DNA of 41,305 bases, from contig DFQD01000047.1 of NCBI GenBank assembly GCA_002377605.1, positions 1 to 41,305 of the forward strand, read 5' to 3'. The DNA comes from Gammaproteobacteria bacterium UBA3498 (GTDB lineage: Bacteria > Pseudomonadota > Gammaproteobacteria > Pseudomonadales > Pseudohongiellaceae). How positions within the stretch are numbered: the stretch's first letter is position 1; each line of letters opens with the position of its first letter. The translations under genes were made by a program, and so were the position numbers. Below the pieces are notes generated by a model. That model did not search any database and was not told the DNA's origin. It saw only the letters and a list, made by a program, of their open reading frames with translations. Positions 26,218 to 34,058 of this stretch are shown piece after piece.

Positions 26218-27429
26218 TTACTGCTCAACGGTTGAATATTGGCTAACAGCTGGGCCGCTTAATTCAGGACCTATTCCAACTGAATCTGCTAAAAGCGTTC
26301 CATTGTGATCTACATGAAATGCAGGCACTGCTTCTATGAAGTAGGCGGCAGATATCGCTGTATTTTCGCCAGTAACCGGATCTGGTTTGGCATCAGCGAA
26401 GCGTTTCAAGTCATAAAAAACACCAATGAGGTCGATCATGCCATCAGTCTCGCCTCGAACAGAAAGATAATGGTAATAATCTCGCCAGGGTTGATAGCCA
26501 CCGATATGGCCTTCCATGCTGCCGTCTTGTTTCATTTCAAATCGCAACTGTGTCTCAGTAAATTGTAGGTGGGGGTAAAACTGTGATTCACCTTGCATGT
26601 AAAAATCACCGGGCTCAATCGTAAGAATTTTGTTTTCAATTCTTCCCTTAAACTCGCTATGTGAACGCGGATTCGAATCAACAGCGAATGTGGCACCTGA
26701 CATAATGCTGCCGTAAGAATCTCGCAGCGGAATATTGATTGCGCGATCGAAAGTAACCGTTACATCACCATCGCTATTCAGGTCTTCGCCGGTAACGGAA
26801 ATTAACCAAGCGGGCATCGCATCAACAGAGGTGTCCCAGGCGATACCTTCGTTATAAGGATTCACTGGTTTGTTCACGTAATACACATCCCAGCATCCCA
26901 GCACGCGCCACATCTGATTATCTATTCCGGTCTCACCTGTGTGGGGGTGCTCCCATGAATTGGGTCCGACTTCATCATTCAGATTTAGACCAATGGCATA
27001 TCGACCTTGAGCGTTATGAGCCATTGGGTCAGGAAGCACACCAGGTACATTTGCAGGATTGAAATCGAAACCGTTCCAACTTTGATCGCCGTCAAAACTT
27101 GCGCCGCCTCCTAGGACAATAGCAGAACCAACCAGATTACCTTCATCGTCGCGACCGCCATTAATGCGCAGACTACTAACGATACGAATTGCTTCTTCGC
27201 GATCATAGCCGTCATTCATTACGCGCCTGATTAACACATCGGGTCGCGAACCATTGGTGCCGTCAGGACAGGTTTGTTCGTCGTAGTATGTGGCAGTGTG
27301 TACCATGGAAATCACATATCCTCGAGTTTCAGCGGCTAATGAGGAGAGTGAAATAGTAAGTAATGAGAAAGAGAGTGCGACAGTAATCCCGGGCCAAATT
27401 GCTATTCTTCTTCTAATGCGGCGGGCCAT
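26218..27429 (-). CDS. Exported protein of unknown function, first gene of the DUF1592/DUF1552 operon
   Basis: The 403-residue protein begins with a basic N-region (MARRIRRRIAIW) and a long hydrophobic core ending at SSLAA, a Sec-type signal. Start ATG 27429 has AAGG nine bases upstream. The mature part contains VHTATYYDEQTCPDGTNGSRPDVL, GGRDDEGNLVGSAIVLGGGASFDGDQ, WRVLGCWDVYYVNKP (two cysteines, C of TCPDG and GCWD, could pair), SVTGEDLNSDGDVTVTFDRA (a DxNxDGD calcium-loop-like segment), and HIGGYQPWRDYYHYLS. I recognise no family. The two-base gap to the DUF1592 gene says it works with that protein; it may be a substrate-binding or structural partner of the redox complex. Confidence 0.72.
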   Translation of the reverse strand: MARRIRRRIAIWPGITVALSFSLLTISLSSLAAETRGYVISMVHTATYYDEQTCPDGTNGSRPDVLIRRVMNDGYDREEAIRIVSSLRINGGRDDEGNLVGSAIVLGGGASFDGDQSWNGFDFNPANVPGVLPDPMAHNAQGRYAIGLNLNDEVGPNSWEHPHTGETGIDNQMWRVLGCWDVYYVNKPVNPYNEGIAWDTSVDAMPAWLISVTGEDLNSDGDVTVTFDRAINIPLRDSYGSIMSGATFAVDSNPRSHSEFKGRIENKILTIEPGDFYMQGESQFYPHLQFTETQLRFEMKQDGSMEGHIGGYQPWRDYYHYLSVRGETDGMIDLIGVFYDLKRFADAKPDPVTGENTAISAAYFIEAVPAFHVDHNGTLLADSVGIGPELSGPAVSQYSTVEQ

Positions 27430-27640
27430 CTTAAATACCTTCTAGTTTCGGGCTTTAATTATTATCTACCTTTTACTGTTTGGGTGCTCTAGCTAGTTTT
27501 AAAAGCTTGCCTTTTCCCGGCGTTTTCTGCAAGTGGGTGTATCCTTTTTACGGGATCTAAGCCCTAAATTTAAGATTTGCAGCGCCAACTTCTTCGTTGG
27601 ACGACTGGGCAGCCACCACGAGCTCAACTCTTAAGCAAAC

Positions 27641-27672
27641 AAAGGGGAATTGCTATAAGCAAATTCCCCTTT
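27641..27672 (-). terminator. Intrinsic terminator of the first PQQ dehydrogenase gene
   Basis: An 11-base perfect inverted repeat (27641-27651 with 27662-27672), a single-base bulge, two more G-C pairs and a five-base loop lie 24 bases beyond the stop of the minus-strand PQQ gene. Read on the minus strand the stem ends in CCCCTTTGTTTG, a T-rich tail. The 266-base gap 27430-27695 otherwise holds the leader of the operon to its left. Confidence 0.75.
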
Positions 27673-27695
27673 ATTTACTAATTTTCATTTAGAAC

Positions 27696-29702
27696 TTAGT
27701 GTGATGCCACGTCTTCAAGTGCCGCTGGTAGTGCCATTGCCACAAGCCTGGGTCCCGCTTGCAGAATCACATATTGGTGTCCATCGTGCATCCAGGAGCT
27801 CATGCCATATCGCACTTCACCTGGAATTTCGATGCGGCCCAATTCTTCACCAGTTTGCTTATCAACAGCATACAATAGTGGGCTTCCGTCATGGTCGATT
27901 GACGCGTAGATCAACATGTTAGCTGTGGCAACCATAGAAGGCGCACGGCCGCTTCCAGTGTCACCAACATCAACACCTTCTAGCGCAGGATTGTTGCGCA
28001 CTCTATCAGGCGTCTCACCAGCAGGAATACGGAAAGCAATCTCTCCAGTATTCATGTCATAAGCTGTCACGGTGCTGTAAGGCGGTTTTACATATGGAAG
28101 ATTTGATGCCAAACGCGGAGGTCTACCACCAGCACCATTTGCATAAGCAGCAAATGTGGTTCCAGTCGGCTTATCGATCCGGGCATCCGCTTCTTCACCA
28201 GGTATGACTCGCTGCCAGCTGCAGTTGTTAGCTGAAGGCACATACAAGAAACCAGTAGTTGGATCTGCAGCCGGAGGTGCGTAAATGTTTGCCCCGCCTC
28301 CGTCACCAGGACACATAGCAGAGCTAATTAATCCTTGTGTATTTTCGTCATGAATTGGTGGATTAAACAATGGACCCATCTTATAACTACTCATTACTTC
28401 GAGCGCCTCTCGGCGTAATTCAGGAGTGAAATCTATTAGATCATTCTCACTAATGCCTTGTTGTTCAAAAGGTGGTGGCTTAGTTGGGAATGGTTGTGTC
28501 ATTGCCAGTTTCTCACCGGGTACTTCCGATTGGAGTACTGGACGATTTTCAATTGGCCAGATCGGCTCACCAGTCATGCGATCGAAGGTATATACAAAAC
28601 CCTGTTTGGTAACTTGCATGACAGCGGGAATAACTCCTCTACCCGAAATATTTAAATCCATTTGAATAGGAGCGGCTGGATTGTCGTAGTTCCAGACGTC
28701 GTGTTTCACGGTCTGGAAGTGCCAACGCCTCTCACCAGTTTCCGTATCTAATCCAATTACACTGGTACCAAACAAACCATCACCAGGGCGGAAGCCGCCG
28801 TAGTAGTCTATTGTTGGTGGATTAGTTGGAACATAAACGATGTTGTTTTCTGGATCGGCAGTCAGTGGTGCCCATGAAGAGACGTCACCTGTCCATTGCC
28901 AGGCATCGTTTTCCCAAGTCTCATGACCGTACTCACCTGGCCGCGGGATTACGTTGAATTTCCACTTGAATGCACCGGTATGCTTGTCATAAGCGAGAAT
29001 GTCACCAGGTATGTTTTCAACCCTTGCCTGCAGATAACCCTGTTCAGCAGAGTTGCCAACGATGATGGTATCGTTAACCACAATCGGTGGTGAAGAAGTG
29101 GTGATGTAACCAGTTTCTAAAGGGATGCCGTCATATGGATCATAGGGATGTCCCAAGTCTGCAAGCATGTCTATAATGCCGGTTTCCGGAAAATCAGGAA
29201 TCGGCAACTGTTCCCCAAAACCTTCCAAAGGTCGGCCGGTTTGTGCATCCAGCGCCACTAGGAAGAAGCCAGGTGTAGAGATGTAAATCACACCTCGACC
29301 ATCGATACGGTCATAGGCAATGCCTTTTCCGTAGGACGCACGCATGGAGTATTCCCAGCGGCCGGTGTTAGGCAGGCGATAAGCCCACAAGGTTTCCCCT
29401 GTTTTTGGATCGATTGCGACTACGTTGCGGCGTGGTCCGGACACCGTGTACAGCTTGCCATCAACATAGGTCGGAGTTGAGCGGCCACTGTAACCATTAA
29501 AACTTGAACCATCCCATTCCCAGGCAACTTCTAGATCTTCGAAGTTGTCTGCCGAGATTTCATCGGCAGGAGTGTAGCGGGTATGGGCGTAATCACCGCC
29601 GAGTGTATACCACTCTGCGGTGTCATCGGTCACCAAATTCTGACCGAAGCTCGTTTGCGCTAAGAGTAATAAGACAGGTAATAATGAGAAACGCGATAGC
29701 AT
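27696..29702 (-). CDS. PQQ-dependent dehydrogenase (soluble, glucose/alcohol dehydrogenase type), copy 1
   Basis: The 668-residue protein has a signal peptide (MLSRFSLLPVLLLLAQTSFG, then QNLV) and an eight-bladed propeller with tryptophan-docking repeats (NVVAIDPKTGETLWAY, VIGLDTETGERRWHFQ, VYTFDRMTGEPIWPI). The opening WYTLGGDYAHTRYTPADEI is typical of PQQ quinoproteins. VKHDVWNYDNPAAPI (332-346) matches the region of membrane glucose dehydrogenase that carries the catalytic Asp (here Asp335). There is no CxxCH heme motif and no membrane anchor, so electrons must leave through a separate acceptor. Substrate could be a sugar, polyol or alcohol. It has its own promoter and terminator and lies between the DUF1592 operon and the HupE gene. 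Confidence 0.88.
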   Translation of the reverse strand: MLSRFSLLPVLLLLAQTSFGQNLVTDDTAEWYTLGGDYAHTRYTPADEISADNFEDLEVAWEWDGSSFNGYSGRSTPTYVDGKLYTVSGPRRNVVAIDPKTGETLWAYRLPNTGRWEYSMRASYGKGIAYDRIDGRGVIYISTPGFFLVALDAQTGRPLEGFGEQLPIPDFPETGIIDMLADLGHPYDPYDGIPLETGYITTSSPPIVVNDTIIVGNSAEQGYLQARVENIPGDILAYDKHTGAFKWKFNVIPRPGEYGHETWENDAWQWTGDVSSWAPLTADPENNIVYVPTNPPTIDYYGGFRPGDGLFGTSVIGLDTETGERRWHFQTVKHDVWNYDNPAAPIQMDLNISGRGVIPAVMQVTKQGFVYTFDRMTGEPIWPIENRPVLQSEVPGEKLAMTQPFPTKPPPFEQQGISENDLIDFTPELRREALEVMSSYKMGPLFNPPIHDENTQGLISSAMCPGDGGGANIYAPPAADPTTGFLYVPSANNCSWQRVIPGEEADARIDKPTGTTFAAYANGAGGRPPRLASNLPYVKPPYSTVTAYDMNTGEIAFRIPAGETPDRVRNNPALEGVDVGDTGSGRAPSMVATANMLIYASIDHDGSPLLYAVDKQTGEELGRIEIPGEVRYGMSSWMHDGHQYVILQAGPRLVAMALPAALEDVASH

Positions 29703-29740
29703 GGTTAATTCCTTTATGAGGCACTGATTTCCGAGGACTT

Positions 29741-29769
29741 AGTGTATTCGGGTACATCGCGGGAATCAA
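29741..29769 (-). promoter_or_regulatory. Sigma-70-type promoter for PQQ dehydrogenase copy 1
   Basis: On the minus strand TTGATT (29769-29764), a 17-base spacer and TACACT (29746-29741) make a plausible -35/-10 pair, 38 bases before the ATG at 29702. An AAGGAA ribosome site follows at about seven bases from the ATG. Confidence 0.5.
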
Positions 29770-29838
29770 AGCCAAGGCCAAAGTTTTGTGGCTAGGGATT
29801 AAGTAATAAGAGACTAAATTCTCTAAATGCTGACAAAA

Positions 29839-30792
29839 TTACATCAATATCTGCCAGCTTCGTTCTATAAACCAATAGCTGGCAATGCTGCCGGTCAAAA
29901 AGAGGGGTAATTGATACAAGACTTGTTGATAACGTATCCGTGCAATGGTCAAAAATCCAAGCACGAAAGTAATAATTGCTAGTTGTCCAATTTCAATTCC
30001 CACGTTAAATAAGAATAAAGCCAACAATTGACTGTTTTCGGGAAGTCCTATTTCTGCCAATGCACCAGCGAATCCGAGTCCGTGTAAAAGCCCAAAACCA
30101 AAAGCAATGATTGTTGGATACTGTTTAGTAAGAGTTGGCTTATCTTTCAGATTTTCAAATGCCAGCAACACGATACTGCCAGCAATAATTGCTTCTACTG
30201 GCGCTGCAGATAGAGTTACTACATTAAATGCAGAAAGTGCTAGAGTCAGAGAATGTGCGATTGTGAAACTAGTAATAACGATTAGAATTTGAATCGGCCT
30301 ATGCACCATGTAGAGCAACATGATTACAAAGAGGATATGATCAAAACCAAATAGGAGATGTTCAATTCCAATGGTTAAATAAACCGGTACGCTTGGAGTA
30401 CCTTCTGACAATTGAATACTTGGTTTCTCGCCATTTATTAACAGCTCCTGCACGTCACCATTTTTGAATTGGATACTTACTAAAGTATCGATAAGAGTTC
30501 GTTCAAGTCCGTTAATGGAAATCGTTTCCAGTTCAGCTGCGGCGCAATTCAATTGAATTGATTCGATTAAAGCACCATCGGTCAGACTTGCAGATGTTGT
30601 CGTCCCTTCGCAGTTAGTTTGTAACTGTAAACCAAGATAGCGCCCATTTATTTGCGGTTGACGGAAAGATGCTTCAAAAAATTGTTCCTGGTCTGAATCT
30701 ATTTCAACGATTTGTAGAAAAGCTGGTCTTATTTCGTGTGAGATAGCATGGGATGAGATCAGAAGAAGTAAGATGAGTAAGAATGCTCTCAC
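29839..30792 (-). CDS. HupE/UreJ_2 family membrane protein
   Basis: The 317-residue protein starts with GTG at 30792, overlapping the TGA of the PPIase gene (GTGA). A signal peptide (to about HAISHE) leads into a periplasmic beta domain of about 115 residues and then six or seven membrane helices. Metal-type motifs of the HupE/UreJ_2 family (PF13795) are seen: IGIEHLLFGFDHILF (141-155; His145, Asp151, His152), FTIAHSLTLA (176-185), GLLHGLGFAGAL (234-245) and FNVGIEIGQ (262-270). HupE/UreJ proteins carry nickel or cobalt, but the metal for this two-domain subgroup is not established. It is translated with the PPIase, which may assist folding of its exported domain. Confidence 0.87.
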   Translation of the reverse strand: MRAFLLILLLLISSHAISHEIRPAFLQIVEIDSDQEQFFEASFRQPQINGRYLGLQLQTNCEGTTTSASLTDGALIESIQLNCAAAELETISINGLERTLIDTLVSIQFKNGDVQELLINGEKPSIQLSEGTPSVPVYLTIGIEHLLFGFDHILFVIMLLYMVHRPIQILIVITSFTIAHSLTLALSAFNVVTLSAAPVEAIIAGSIVLLAFENLKDKPTLTKQYPTIIAFGFGLLHGLGFAGALAEIGLPENSQLLALFLFNVGIEIGQLAIITFVLGFLTIARIRYQQVLYQLPLFLTGSIASYWFIERSWQILM

Positions 30793-31583
30793 TGTGATTC
30801 CACTGTTATCGTATATTCGTTCAATAGGTTCTCAATGTACGTATCACGAACAGTTATCTGGCGTGAACGCTGAAAATCTTGTGTTACCTGTTGTCGGATA
30901 ACACTCAACGGTGTTTTTTCTTCTGGGTGTATCGTGTTAATGAAAATTAAATGGTAGCCAAAGCCACTTTGCACTGGACCATCCCAATTTTCAATTGAAA
31001 GTGAGGCAAGCTGGTCAGCAAAACCTGTTCCAAAGGTTGCATTTAAATCCAATGCGGTGCGATAGGCGTAGGTGGGATTCAACATTGAAGACTCGCCAAA
31101 CCCTTTTGCTGCAGTTCCCTCATTAATTTGCCCAAGTGCATTATCTGCAGACTCTTGAGATTGAAAATAAAGTTGCTGAAATGAATAGCGTATGGGCAGT
31201 GTGTAATCACGGATATTTTCCTGATAGAACGCTTCTAATTCCGAAGCTTCAGGAGTCGGAAGCGGCTCGGATTCAGCGATGAAGCTGAGCTTTTGCACCA
31301 GGTGGCGTCGAACTATTGTGTCTTCCTGATCAAGTCCCAGCCGCAAAGCTTCTTGATACAGTACCTCCTCTTTAACCCAGTTTTCTACCAGCGAATCTAT
31401 TTCGGCTTCAGAAGCACTAAGGCCAGTTTGAGTAGTCCATAGGTTTGTGAGGCGATCCCGAAGCGAGGGAGTGATAATAATTTCGGTGCGTTCATCCAGC
31501 AGACGGCTATCGGCAAGAAATAAGAGAGCGCCGATTAGAGAAAACCACAGCAGAGGTTGTTTAAGAATGCTACCGAGGGCCAT
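30789..31583 (-). CDS. Membrane-anchored parvulin-type peptidyl-prolyl cis-trans isomerase
   Basis: The 264-residue protein has one N-terminal membrane helix (QPLLWFSLIGALLFLADS) followed by an extracytoplasmic SurA-like helical part (LVENWVKEEVLYQEALRLGLDQEDTIVRRHLVQKL) and a PpiC-like domain at about residues 125-225 that ends in WDGPVQSGFGYHLIFI, the typical parvulin C-terminal strand. It is probably a folding helper for exported proteins. The start at 31583 lies three bases after the original stop (TAA 31589-31587) of the wrecked DUF3604 gene, and the stop overlaps the HupE gene by four bases. I recall the trio DUF3604-PPIase-HupE from other marine gammaproteobacteria. The downstream pair remains intact here. 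Confidence 0.84.
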   Translation of the reverse strand: MALGSILKQPLLWFSLIGALLFLADSRLLDERTEIIITPSLRDRLTNLWTTQTGLSASEAEIDSLVENWVKEEVLYQEALRLGLDQEDTIVRRHLVQKLSFIAESEPLPTPEASELEAFYQENIRDYTLPIRYSFQQLYFQSQESADNALGQINEGTAAKGFGESSMLNPTYAYRTALDLNATFGTGFADQLASLSIENWDGPVQSGFGYHLIFINTIHPEEKTPLSVIRQQVTQDFQRSRQITVRDTYIENLLNEYTITVESQ

Positions 31584-31586
31584 GAC

Positions 31587-31800
31587 TTAGGGTTCTGCTG
31601 GAGTTACCCAGATAGGTGAAGACCAGACTCGTTCCTGAATCGCCGAAATAGGCGTTCCGATCGGGATTAAAATCAGCGATTCTTTCCTCACCTTCAGAAG
31701 AAGCGGCATCTTCAGCTGCATTGAGTGAATCCATCAATGAATATGAGCTTACGAGGATGAGTGGGCTAATTGTGGAAAGTAGGATGATGGGCCTTTTCAT
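31587..31800 (-). pseudogene. DUF3604 gene remnant with large internal deletion
   Basis: From ATG 31800, 54 codons read a signal-like N-terminus and then SSEGEERIADFNPDRNAYFGD, the known opening of DUF3604 (PF12228) proteins, which continue LHVHT in intact members. Here the frame runs into unrelated residues and ends at TAG 31570. In the next frame, from 31640 to 31590, the sequence reads IQERVWSSPIWVTPAEP and stops at TAA 31587, which is the family's C-terminal signature (IQERAWSSPIWYTP, from memory). So the two ends of the gene are joined out of frame and the roughly 600 residues between them are missing. The join is at about 31638-31644, where GGCGAT could belong to either side, suggesting deletion between short direct repeats. 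An assembly error is the main alternative. Confidence 0.82.
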
Positions 31801-31867
31801 TTGCTATTTCTCTTTCTTCTTTTAATTAAGATTAACTTAAAAAATACAGTGGGCCTTTCCGGGATCA

Positions 31868-31956
31868 AAGTGTAAAACGAGCGGAACCCTTGGAAATAGG
31901 GGCCCATCAAGCTTTTTTGAGCCCGTCGCGCGGGATTGCAACTTTCCTTTACACTT
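31868..31956. repeat. Nine-base inverted repeat in the divergent promoter region
   Basis: AAGTGTAAA (31868-31876) and TTTACACTT (31948-31956) are perfect complements 71 bases apart in the gap between the DUF3604 remnant and PQQ dehydrogenase copy 2. Such paired sites at this spacing can bind a looping regulator, but no regulator is known here. The gap also has GGGCCC and CCCGTCGCGCGGG, both self-complementary. Chance cannot be excluded. Confidence 0.35.
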
Positions 31957-31967
31957 GGTTTCTCAGC

Positions 31968-31995
31968 TTGTTGCGGCCCGCAAGACCCTTATAAT
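31968..31995 (+). promoter_or_regulatory. Sigma-70 promoter for PQQ dehydrogenase copy 2
   Basis: TTGTTG (31968-31973), a 16-base spacer and a perfect TATAAT (31990-31995). Transcription should begin near 32002, which places the alternative in-frame TTG at 31995 upstream of the RNA and supports the GTG start at 32043. Confidence 0.65.
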
Positions 31996-32030
31996 TGGGT
32001 AAAACTAGAAAGTCTACCCAGGAAATACCC

Positions 32031-32035
32031 AGGAG
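32031..32035 (+). promoter_or_regulatory. Ribosome binding site for PQQ dehydrogenase copy 2
   Basis: AGGAG at 32031-32035 stands seven bases before the GTG at 32043 and identifies this GTG as the start codon. Confidence 0.65.
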
Positions 32036-32042
32036 ATATCAG

Positions 32043-33980
32043 GTGACCACAACAAGAAAGATCGTCTCTATCCTTATTAGTGCTTTGGCACTGACCTTTT
32101 CCGTAACTGCTTGGAGTCAGCAAGTCCGCACCGTGAATGACGGTGATTGGAACACTTACTATGGCGGTGACTGGGCCCATCGCTATTCGCCTCTGGATCA
32201 GATCAACGCCGATAACGTGGCAGATCTCGAGCTTGCTTGGAGTTGGTCTACCGAAAATTTTGGAACCACTATCGATTATGCCAATCCTTCTACTCCGCTG
32301 GAAATTAATGGTGTTCTCTATGCGAATATCGCCAACACTCGAAACGTTGCCGCAATCGATGCAACTTCAGGTCAGGTTCTCTGGTTGTATCGCTACGATG
32401 AGGGTGCGCGATTCGATGAAGCACCTCGAAAAGGTCCTGGCAGAGGAGTGGCTTTTTACAGTAACGGCGAGAAGAACCGGGTAATCGACATTTCTCCTGG
32501 TTATCAACTGGTTTCCTTGGATGCCGAAACTGGTATTCCAGATCCAACTTTTGGTGACAATGGTATCGTCGATTTGTATGTAGGCGTTCGTAATGGAGAC
32601 GATCCTCGTTATCCTTTTCCAGATATTGGAATTTCTGCGCCACCATTTGTAATGAACGATGTCATCATCGTTGGCGCTGCACACCGCACTGGGGGGCGAC
32701 CACGTTCCAAGTTCAACACCAAGGGTGATATCCGTGGATTCGACGTTCACACTGGCGAGTTGTTGTGGACCTTTCACACGATTCCTGCTTTTGGTGAATA
32801 TGGTTACGAATCCTGGATAACCGGTAACGATATCACTGGTAATTCAGGTGTATGGGCTCCTATTTCTGGAGATGCTGAGAACGGCATTGTATTTCTTCCA
32901 ATAGAAGATCCAACAGGTGACTATTACGGTGGTGACCGTCACGGTGATAACCTGTTCTCTAGTGGTATCGTTGCAGTAGATGTTAGAACCGGCGAACGCT
33001 TATGGCACTTTCAGTATATTCATCATGACATTTGGGATTGGGATGTTCCTAATGCACCGATCATCGCGAATTTACCAAACGGTCGAGAAGTAGTTTTTTC
33101 AGTAACGAAGCAAGCATGGATTTACGCTTTCGATCGTCTTACTGGTGAACCAATTTGGCCAATTGTAGAAAGAGAAGTCCCTGTTGGTGATGTTCCAAAT
33201 GAATGGTATGCGCCGACACAACCATTCCCAACTCGTCCTGCGGCATTTGACCGTCAGGGATTTACTGAAGCTGATTTAATCGATTTCACTCCTGAATTGC
33301 GCGCACTTGCTCTAGAAGCGATTCAAGATTTCCGGTTGAGCCCAAGCATATATACACCACCTTCGTTGCAGGATCATCCTGATGGTACGCGCGGTCTACT
33401 GAGCTTACCTTCTTCGACCGGCGGGGCTAACTGGGAGCACTCTGCATTCGATCCTGAAACAGGAATAGTTTACGTTCCTTCTAGGACTCAACTCCAAGTA
33501 TTAGCACTGGCAAAGAATCCCGAATCCGATATTGATCTCAGTCAGGGATTCGGTGTGCGTGCGCCTCGTGTACAAGGCCTCGAAGTAGTTAAACCTCCTT
33601 ATGGAAGAATCACCGCTATTGATATGAACACCGGTGATCATCTCTGGATGATAGCTAATGCAGATACTCCGGAGCGAATTGCGAATCACCCACTGCTCGA
33701 AGGTGTTGATCTGCCGCGAACAGGAATTCCAACTCGATCCAGTGTTTTAGCAACTAAAAGTTTACTTTTTATTGGTGAAGGAACTGGTGGTGCCGGTGCT
33801 AGCCCAATCTACCGCGCGGTAGATAAAGCAACCGGTGAAATTCTTCACGAGATGGAATTACCAGACAACCAAACTGGTCTTCCAATGACTTACGAACACG
33901 ATGGTAAACAATATATCGCAATGTGGATCGGTGGTAGCGGACAACCTACTCAGTTAATTGCTTACGCTTTGCCTGATTAA
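32043..33980 (+). CDS. PQQ-dependent dehydrogenase, copy 2
   Basis: The protein has 645 residues from GTG 32043 with a signal peptide (core ILISALALTFSVTAWS). The mature start WNTYYGGDWAHRYSPLDQI and the propeller repeats (NVAAIDATSGQVLWLY, IVAVDVRTGERLWHFQ, IYAFDRLTGEPIWPI) match PQQ quinoproteins of the glucose-dehydrogenase type. IHHDIWDWDVPNAPI (326-340) holds the likely catalytic Asp329. It has no heme or anchor. It is similar to copies 1 and 3 in layout and in the block TQPFPTRPAAFDRQGFTEAD, but the middle differs from copy 1 (an RYDEGARFDEAPRKGPGRG segment), so the substrate may differ. A strong hairpin terminator follows 10 bases after the stop. Confidence 0.88.
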   Translation: MTTTRKIVSILISALALTFSVTAWSQQVRTVNDGDWNTYYGGDWAHRYSPLDQINADNVADLELAWSWSTENFGTTIDYANPSTPLEINGVLYANIANTRNVAAIDATSGQVLWLYRYDEGARFDEAPRKGPGRGVAFYSNGEKNRVIDISPGYQLVSLDAETGIPDPTFGDNGIVDLYVGVRNGDDPRYPFPDIGISAPPFVMNDVIIVGAAHRTGGRPRSKFNTKGDIRGFDVHTGELLWTFHTIPAFGEYGYESWITGNDITGNSGVWAPISGDAENGIVFLPIEDPTGDYYGGDRHGDNLFSSGIVAVDVRTGERLWHFQYIHHDIWDWDVPNAPIIANLPNGREVVFSVTKQAWIYAFDRLTGEPIWPIVEREVPVGDVPNEWYAPTQPFPTRPAAFDRQGFTEADLIDFTPELRALALEAIQDFRLSPSIYTPPSLQDHPDGTRGLLSLPSSTGGANWEHSAFDPETGIVYVPSRTQLQVLALAKNPESDIDLSQGFGVRAPRVQGLEVVKPPYGRITAIDMNTGDHLWMIANADTPERIANHPLLEGVDLPRTGIPTRSSVLATKSLLFIGEGTGGAGASPIYRAVDKATGEILHEMELPDNQTGLPMTYEHDGKQYIAMWIGGSGQPTQLIAYALPD

Positions 33981-33990
33981 TACAAACCAT

Positions 33991-34025
33991 TCAGAGTAAA
34001 AACGCGTGTTGCGTTTTTGCTCTGA
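33991..34025 (+). terminator. Hairpin terminator after PQQ dehydrogenase copy 2
   Basis: Positions 33991-34005 and 34011-34025 pair as a 15-base stem with one G-T pair around the five-base loop GTGTT. The stem contains an A5/T5 block, but no T-run follows it. It separates copy 2 from the three-gene operon and could act on both strands. Confidence 0.6.
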
Positions 34026-34029
34026 AATC

Positions 34030-34035
34030 TATAAT
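34030..34035 (+). promoter_or_regulatory. Possible -10 box of the copper/heme protein operon
   Basis: TATAAT at 34030-34035 lies just after the hairpin and 23 bases before the ATG at 34059, with AAGAGG about seven bases before that ATG. The -35 region falls in the terminator stem (TGTTGC at 34007-34012) and is weak, so the promoter is only a suggestion. Confidence 0.35.
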
Positions 34036-34058
34036 CGACTTCAATCCAAGAGGCATCG

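Noticed and set aside
27585..27600. Hairpin CCAAC/GTTGG upstream of the DUF1592 operon as a riboswitch
   Set aside because: Five pairs only, no conserved core of a known riboswitch seen around it.
31570..31800. Intact 76-codon small secreted protein
   Set aside because: The first 54 codons are a DUF3604 N-terminus and the rest is an out-of-frame reading of the DUF3604 C-terminus, so it is a remnant and not a designed small gene.
32305..32777. Minus-strand open frames of 113 and 136 codons within PQQ dehydrogenase copy 2
   Set aside because: Antisense to well-recognised propeller repeats; no start signal and no recognisable protein.
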